From positions 1-27,254 of the IMG/VR virus record IMGVR_UViG_3300035670_001063: a stretch of 27,254 nt of DNA. One strand, given 5' to 3'. This document shows, in pieces, positions 23,019 through 27,254 of this stretch (positions within the stretch are counted from its first letter, which is position 1; every line of letters starts with the position of its first letter). Position numbers and translations under genes: made by a program. The notes below the pieces were generated by a model. That model worked only from the letters and a program-made list of their open reading frames with translations, did not search any database and had not been told where the DNA came from. Source of the stretch: a virus.

Positions 23019-23587
23019 TATGCATAATCCGCCATGTAGAGATCAAATACTCGTCTAATGTGTGCTGGTAGGCTGCTGCTCTGTACATACTCAATTTGTG
23101 TAGTATTAGTACCCGCAGCTTTAGTTGATTTTACTGCTGCGTCATTGTCTTTGTAGTATGTGAGTAGATCCATACAAGCGGCTTTTAAGTCTTCTGGTAC
23201 GTTCTCATATCCACCAAAGTAGGCAACCTTATAGCCGCGAATTAGTTTTTCAAAAATGCCGCTGGGATGTAGGCTGATTATATCATCGCCATCTACAATC
23301 CAATCTGTAAATTTTACTAGTGGTGTCCAGGTTTGACCATAGTCTACACTTTTTTGAACACTAGTTACTGTGGCAACTGGGGTTTCACGTAACAGAATAC
23401 GATCAAACCCGCCACTACTGTACTCTATAAGAGGATCGTTATAGTAATCTATAAATGTGCGTTTGCAGTAAGTTTTTGCAAACTGTGAAACCTTAGGAAT
23501 TAAGCTATCAATTTCACCGTCAGAATTTGCGCTATTAATTCCCATGTACGACTTATATTCTTGTCTGGTAAAAAGGCTTAATCCCAT
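23018..23587 (-). CDS. Head-tail connector / adaptor (gp6-like)
   Basis: A 189-residue protein. Helix-rich N-terminus (LFTRQEYKSYMGINS, DGEIDSLIPKVSQFAKTYCKRTF) is the classic start of the phage gp6-like head-tail connector family, followed by strands and a middle domain (YGQTWTPLVKFTDWIVDGDDIISL) and helical C-terminus (VPEDLKAACMDLLTYYKD). It docks on the portal after packaging. Very good ribosome site (GAGGAGATAAC). It follows the capsid gene after two tandem hairpins. Confidence 0.85.
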   Translation of the reverse strand: MGLSLFTRQEYKSYMGINSANSDGEIDSLIPKVSQFAKTYCKRTFIDYYNDPLIEYSSGGFDRILLRETPVATVTSVQKSVDYGQTWTPLVKFTDWIVDGDDIISLHPSGIFEKLIRGYKVAYFGGYENVPEDLKAACMDLLTYYKDNDAAVKSTKAAGTNTTQIEYVQSSSLPAHIRRVFDLYMADYA

Positions 23588-23608
23588 GTTATCTCCTCTA
23601 TGTTTCCG

Positions 23609-23658
23609 GGCTAGACTCGTTAGAATCTAGCCAAGAAACAGGGCTACAAAGCCCTGTT
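23609..23658 (-). repeat. Two tandem hairpins after the capsid gene
   Basis: First encountered on the minus strand is AACAGGGCT/AGCCCTGTT (23637-23645 with 23650-23658, 4-base loop), followed by TTTCTTGG, a weak T run. Second is GGCTAGA/TCTAGCC (23609-23615 with 23626-23632). They sit between the capsid stop and the connector ribosome site and could act as a leaky terminator or a processing/stability element that raises capsid mRNA relative to later genes. Confidence 0.6.
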
Positions 23659-23676
23659 AGTTCCCATCCCTGAGAA

Positions 23677-25596
23677 TTAGGCTACGTAACGTAGAGCGCT
23701 TACGCCCTGACCAAGGTTAGTAGTAACTTGGGTCATGCCAGTGCGTAGGCTGGCAACCATTACGCGACGTTGTGTTTCAACTAGGTCGTCGGTGTCAATA
23801 CGTAGACCACGCTGATTACCAACTAGGAAGTTACCGGGTGCAAAGCAGATTGCTCCAACAACACCAGCTGCTTTATCTTCAAACTCAGCGCTTACTAGAA
23901 CTGGAGTATTAGCAACGCTACCAATTTGACCTGTTAGTAAAGTAGCTTGTGTGCCAACTTTATCAACAGTTAGGAAGTTGTCGTCGTCTAAGAGATCATA
24001 GTAACCATCTGTGCTTACAATATAAACTAGCTCAGCAGGATCTAGGCCCCAAGCACCTAGGTCACGACGCATTTCGCGTAGTTTAGCAACGGTTAGTTTA
24101 TTAGCATCGCTAATATCTAGTGTAACAGCGCTGCTTGCATCGTACTCGGCAAGACCTTTAACGGGATCTGCACCAGAACCAGCACCACGTAGCATTGCGC
24201 GATCAACAGCGCGGGCAACACGGCGAACCATTGCATCGCGGATAACAGGCATAATTGCTAGTAGAGCGTCTTCTTCTTCTTCGAAGGCTACGTACTCATT
24301 GGTAGCAACTTTGTATGCGTTAAGAGTGATTTCTTTAAGAGTGTGTGTAGCATTGCCACCAGCACTATTGCTTGTACCAAACTGAGCATTCTGAACCCAA
24401 GTTGCAACACCGGCTTCTGGGTTAACAGGAATAGTCATTACGTTGGTTTGCATTGCAATACTACGTAGAGTAGGAGCAACAACTAGGCGACGGCGAACCT
24501 CGTTTTCCATTGCTAGGCTAACTTCTAGTTCCCAAGTTGCGCTAGGAACGTGTGCACCGTACTTTTCAACTAGTTGCTTACCAAGACGGGTGCTGTCAAC
24601 ACTCTTACCAGCCATTTTTGCTAGTAGAACTGCTTTTTCTTTGTCGGCATAGCTCATGTCGCTGGACTTGCCATCAACAAACTGCATCTTGCTTTTTTGA
24701 ATAGCTTCTAGTTCTTGTGCTTTTTCTTTTAAGGCAGCTTCTAGGCCACTGATAACACTCTTGGTGCTTTCTGCTTGCTCTTGGAAGCGCTTCTCTACTT
24801 CGGCTAGTAGCTTTTCTGCACCAGTTTCAGTAGGAGTTACAGCAGCAACAGCTGCTTTGATACGTGCTTGTAGCTCAGCTTCTGCTTGTTCACGAGCAGC
24901 TTTCTCAGCTTCTACACGAGCTTGTTCTTCTTTGATAGCCTTAGCAGCTTGCTGTGCAGCGTCTTGAGCTGTTTGGGCTAGTAATTGCTTTAATTCTTCT
25001 GGAGTCATGTCCAATTCCTCTTTGGTTGTGCTCTTTGCTTGCCTAGTGGTGTCTAGCCCTTTAGCTGACTCGCTTTGGGGTGCAAATTGCTCTATAAATT
25101 CACGATACTCCGTAACGGAGTTAAACGATTTTGAAAGATTAAAAAGTGTGTTTTGATTTGCTGGTACCGAAACTACCGAAATTTCATGTAATTCTAAGTC
25201 TTTGACTAGGAAAACTTCTGCGGCACTATTATATTCCGCATCTTTAATTCTAAATCCAACTGAAAATGCTGTTAAAACTTCGTCTTTGATAAGCTGGTAT
25301 ACTTTTTCAGCAGCTTTTGAGATCCTAGCTTTAATCCACAATCCTTTTGCATCTACTTTGTGCTCAGTCATACGACCAACTGGTTGAGTATGGTCATGAA
25401 ATGCTAGGATAACAGGATTTTTTATGTAGTTCTCTAAGCCTTTTTCCCAAACTGAGGTAGGAATTACATCGCCGTGTCTGTCAACATCCACAGTTGATGC
25501 GTATCCACTAATCTCAATTACGTCTGGTTCTGCTGGTAGCGGCTCAGCTTTAGTAAAGACACTGTTAAAGTACAGGATCTTATTTTTGTCTACCAT
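23677..25596 (-). CDS. Prohead protease / major capsid protein fusion (HK97 type)
   Basis: A 639-residue protein. Residues about 25-155 are an HK97-type prohead protease (U35): ISGYASTVDVDRHGDVI, AFHDHTQPVGRM (His67/His69), LTAFSVGFR (Ser112) and LELHEISVVSVPAN (Glu138). Residues 197-290 are a Gln/Ala/Glu/Lys-rich coiled coil like the HK97 delta (scaffold) domain, and about 320-639 are the HK97 capsid fold (SIAMQTNVMTIPV, VATWVQNAQF, then VAFEEEEDALL and VYIVSTDGYYDLL). In HK97 protease and capsid are separate genes. Here they share one frame, but an internal ribosome site and Met197 could also give a separate 443-residue capsid. The protease would cut the delta domain during maturation. Confidence 0.93.
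   Translation of the reverse strand: MVDKNKILYFNSVFTKAEPLPAEPDVIEISGYASTVDVDRHGDVIPTSVWEKGLENYIKNPVILAFHDHTQPVGRMTEHKVDAKGLWIKARISKAAEKVYQLIKDEVLTAFSVGFRIKDAEYNSAAEVFLVKDLELHEISVVSVPANQNTLFNLSKSFNSVTEYREFIEQFAPQSESAKGLDTTRQAKSTTKEELDMTPEELKQLLAQTAQDAAQQAAKAIKEEQARVEAEKAAREQAEAELQARIKAAVAAVTPTETGAEKLLAEVEKRFQEQAESTKSVISGLEAALKEKAQELEAIQKSKMQFVDGKSSDMSYADKEKAVLLAKMAGKSVDSTRLGKQLVEKYGAHVPSATWELEVSLAMENEVRRRLVVAPTLRSIAMQTNVMTIPVNPEAGVATWVQNAQFGTSNSAGGNATHTLKEITLNAYKVATNEYVAFEEEEDALLAIMPVIRDAMVRRVARAVDRAMLRGAGSGADPVKGLAEYDASSAVTLDISDANKLTVAKLREMRRDLGAWGLDPAELVYIVSTDGYYDLLDDDNFLTVDKVGTQATLLTGQIGSVANTPVLVSAEFEDKAAGVVGAICFAPGNFLVGNQRGLRIDTDDLVETQRRVMVASLRTGMTQVTTNLGQGVSALRYVA
25006..25020 (-). promoter_or_regulatory. 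Internal ribosome site and ATG for a separate capsid product
   Basis: Inside the protease/capsid frame, GAGG (25017-25020), 8 bases, then ATG (25006-25008, Met197) form a well-spaced start in the same frame. The product from it starts MTPEELKQLLAQ, exactly at the beginning of the delta-like coiled coil, and would be 443 residues, close to the size expected for an HK97-type capsid precursor. Confidence 0.72.
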
Positions 25597-25607
25597 AATT
25601 TCCTCTA

Positions 25608-26786
25608 TTATTGCCCCTCCGACGGCCTACCGCCTTGAGAAGGGTTTGCTGCACTACCAGCAATGTTAGCTGGAATTCTGATCTCGTCAGCTCCGTCTAG
25701 CTTATCGTAGCGTAGTTCCTGGCGAGCTTCATTTGGTGTTATAATACCGCCGTTAACCAGTGTAGCGTGGTAGCTGGCAATATCTTTAATGTCTGGTTGT
25801 AGGGCCGAAACCGTTTGTGTAATTGCTTCTACGTCGTAGCCAAAGTACCTCTCCACTGCACTTACCCATGACTTGGCAATAGGCATTACAGTTTCTAGAT
25901 AGAACAGCCTTAAGTTAGGAGCAATATTAGCGTTATTGCCGCCCATTAACAAGATAGGTGGAACGCCTAGTGCCTGCAGGATCTTTTCTTGATGAGTCTT
26001 GATCGATTGATCAAAATCCATTTCTTTGAAACTGGTGTCTGTAATCTTTTGTGGCTTTAAACCACTATCCAAGATTACCGGACGGCGACCACCAACTTTA
26101 GGATTGTACTTTTGCTGCCAGTATTGTATGGTACGCTCTTTGGCTATAGTTGATAGTGTATTTTCAGTAGTTAGAACCATACCAAACACAGCACCGTTTT
26201 CAAAGAACGCATCCTGAAACTGTTCCATGTTGTAGAGTGTCTTGATTGAACGCTGCGCACTTTCCAGCCTACTCGAACCACGGTAGATACTATCACTACT
26301 TAAATCTTTAAGCGAAAATACTTCCGATTCCCGAAAATCTACTAGTCCGTTATACCGGTAGCCACGAATAAAGGTTTTTTCGTCTGTGAGTATTTCTACT
26401 CTACTAGCAGGCAGGTGGTAGAGAAACGTACCGTCGTAGTGGATAAACACATTGCCTTCTAGTAAGTAGTCGGTAAATATGTTCTTACGAAAATCTTGTG
26501 CCGATTGGTAGGGGTTGGGTCTGTAGTTGAGCAGAGTGCTCAGTGACTTTTGACGAGTACCTACAACCACACCCTCGTACAACTTGTCCTTGACGTCATA
26601 GTCTAAGCTACTACAAGCGCTTACTATTAAGTTAACACCACGATTAACCATCTCAACACGCTTAAATGCCTGCTGATAGGTAATTGGCGCAGTGGTACCA
26701 ACCATGGTACCCTCTTCTTGCGCTATCCTAACCTGCGCAGGATTAAGTTTCCAGCGCAAGTCACTAAAAAATTCTTTTATTCCCAC
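25608..26786 (-). CDS. Portal protein (HK97 family)
   Basis: About 392 residues from the GTG at 26786. The frame extends to another GTG at 26810 (400 residues), but the inner GTG has GGAG six bases upstream and gives MGIKEFFSDLRWK, a more typical portal start. Family signs: VNRGVNLIVSACSSLDYDV near the N-terminus, LLNYRPNPYQSAQDFRKNIFTDYLLEGNVFIHYD, a central RLESAQRSIKTLYNMEQFQDAFFENGAVFG, then ALGVPPILLMGGNNANIAPNLRLFYLETVMPIAKSW near the end. It forms the dodecameric DNA channel at one capsid vertex and anchors terminase. It overlaps the end of the HNH gene by about 23 bases and lies just before the capsid fusion. The C-terminus is Gly/Pro/Ser-rich. Confidence 0.93.
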   Translation of the reverse strand: MGIKEFFSDLRWKLNPAQVRIAQEEGTMVGTTAPITYQQAFKRVEMVNRGVNLIVSACSSLDYDVKDKLYEGVVVGTRQKSLSTLLNYRPNPYQSAQDFRKNIFTDYLLEGNVFIHYDGTFLYHLPASRVEILTDEKTFIRGYRYNGLVDFRESEVFSLKDLSSDSIYRGSSRLESAQRSIKTLYNMEQFQDAFFENGAVFGMVLTTENTLSTIAKERTIQYWQQKYNPKVGGRRPVILDSGLKPQKITDTSFKEMDFDQSIKTHQEKILQALGVPPILLMGGNNANIAPNLRLFYLETVMPIAKSWVSAVERYFGYDVEAITQTVSALQPDIKDIASYHATLVNGGIITPNEARQELRYDKLDGADEIRIPANIAGSAANPSQGGRPSEGQ

Positions 26787-27222
26787 GGCTATCTCCACTG
26801 GTAAACTCACTAAACGGAGATCCCCAACTAGGCTGCTTTAGCACCTCACCATTCTGTTTCTGACGCTGCAGTTCTAACCAATGCTGCTGCTTACTAGCAG
26901 TACCCAGACCTGGCGCTTTGCCAAATATCTGGTGTAGCCTAACGTGGTGTGGATTACATAGTGTATACACTAGTTCATACAGCTCACGGCGGTGCTCACT
27001 AATGAACTGGTCCCGTACCGCCAACACACTCTCATCCGTATCTAGCTCAATGCCCAGTTGTTGGCACCAGCGTTCAAGGAGTAAGGTAATACTGTGGGTA
27101 TGGTGTAGTTCAAGGTCTTGGTTAGTTCCACAAACCCAGCACTTAGATTGCTTCTGGTAAGCACCCTTTGCACGGTCTCGGATCCATTTTACAGGTATAC
27201 GTTTTTGAGTATTTTTTGCCAT
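26764..27222 (-). CDS. HNH endonuclease
   Basis: 152 residues from the ATG at 27222. The frame could extend to a GTG at 27249, but a -10-like TATAAT lies in between and favours the ATG. HNH signs: zinc-type CWVC (Cys28, Cys31), LELHHTHS (His40/His41), CNPHHVRLH (Cys89, His92, His93, His97). The core matches the small HNH nucleases that phages carry beside the terminase and portal, where the nuclease is needed for terminase cutting during packaging. The terminase genes would be expected just outside the right edge. A free-standing homing endonuclease is the alternative. Confidence 0.85.
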   Translation of the reverse strand: MAKNTQKRIPVKWIRDRAKGAYQKQSKCWVCGTNQDLELHHTHSITLLLERWCQQLGIELDTDESVLAVRDQFISEHRRELYELVYTLCNPHHVRLHQIFGKAPGLGTASKQQHWLELQRQKQNGEVLKQPSWGSPFSEFTSGDSRGNKRIF

Positions 27223-27231
27223 AATGTTAGT

Positions 27232-27240
27232 ATTATACCA
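27232..27240 (-). promoter_or_regulatory. Possible extended -10 element before the HNH gene
   Basis: TGGTATAAT on the minus strand (TG one base before TATAAT) ends 9 bases before the HNH ATG. The -35 would lie beyond the window edge, so only half a promoter can be seen. If used, the mRNA leader would be only a few bases. Confidence 0.35.
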
Positions 27241-27254
27241 CCGGGGCACGAGGA

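Noticed and set aside
23684-23696. Short palindrome CTACGTAACGTAG at the capsid stop
   Set aside because: Six-base arms with one-base loop are explained by the codons for LRYV and cannot form a normal hairpin.

Overview
The window is a continuous piece of a tailed-phage (or prophage) genome: head completion, tail, tail-tip and receptor-binding genes of a long-tailed, non-contractile (siphovirus-type) virus. Every gene I accept lies on the minus strand, so the genetic order runs from high to low coordinates. The DNA is AT-rich, Shine-Dalgarno sites are strong (GGAG/AGGAGG types), and start/stop overlaps of the ATGA kind are frequent. A tail tip built from lambda K-, I- and J-like parts and a one-helix coiled-coil membrane protein suggest a Gram-negative host, but nothing seen fixes the genus. 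Leucine is encoded mainly by CTA in the capsid gene, and CTAG is unusually common there.

Region 1 (27.25 to 18.95 kb), head and tail tube: HNH endonuclease, HK97-type portal, a fused prohead protease / major capsid protein, head-tail connector, a very long neck protein with a gp10-like C-terminus, tail terminator, tail tube protein, and the gpG/gpGT tail assembly chaperones with a canonical -1 slippery heptamer. A Rho-independent terminator overlaps the gpGT stop codon. The terminase lies outside the window.

Region 2 (18.9 to 1.69 kb), tail length, tip and receptor binding: directly after that terminator is a perfect-consensus sigma70 promoter (TTGACA-N17-TATAAT with extended -10). It would drive the tape-measure gene, a gpM-like protein, a DUF1833 (gpL-like) protein, a 1258-residue fusion of K-, I- and J-like domains, a 2472-residue repeat-built tip/fibre protein, and a tail-fibre assembly chaperone. 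A second terminator closes the unit.

Region 3 (1.69 kb to the left edge): a second promoter of the same design (TTGACA-N17-TACAAT, extended -10) follows the second terminator. It would drive a membrane coiled-coil protein, two small virion proteins of the fibre region, and a fibre protein that runs off the window edge.

The most notable points are the two matched terminator/promoter junctions that cut the late genes into separate units, the protease-capsid fusion with an in-frame internal ribosome site, the K-I-J fusion, the giant fibre with seven copies of one domain, and a 15-bp perfect inverted repeat inside the start of the giant gene. No tRNA, CRISPR, integrase, reverse transcriptase or insertion sequence was seen, and no gene-free stretch exceeds 300 bases.
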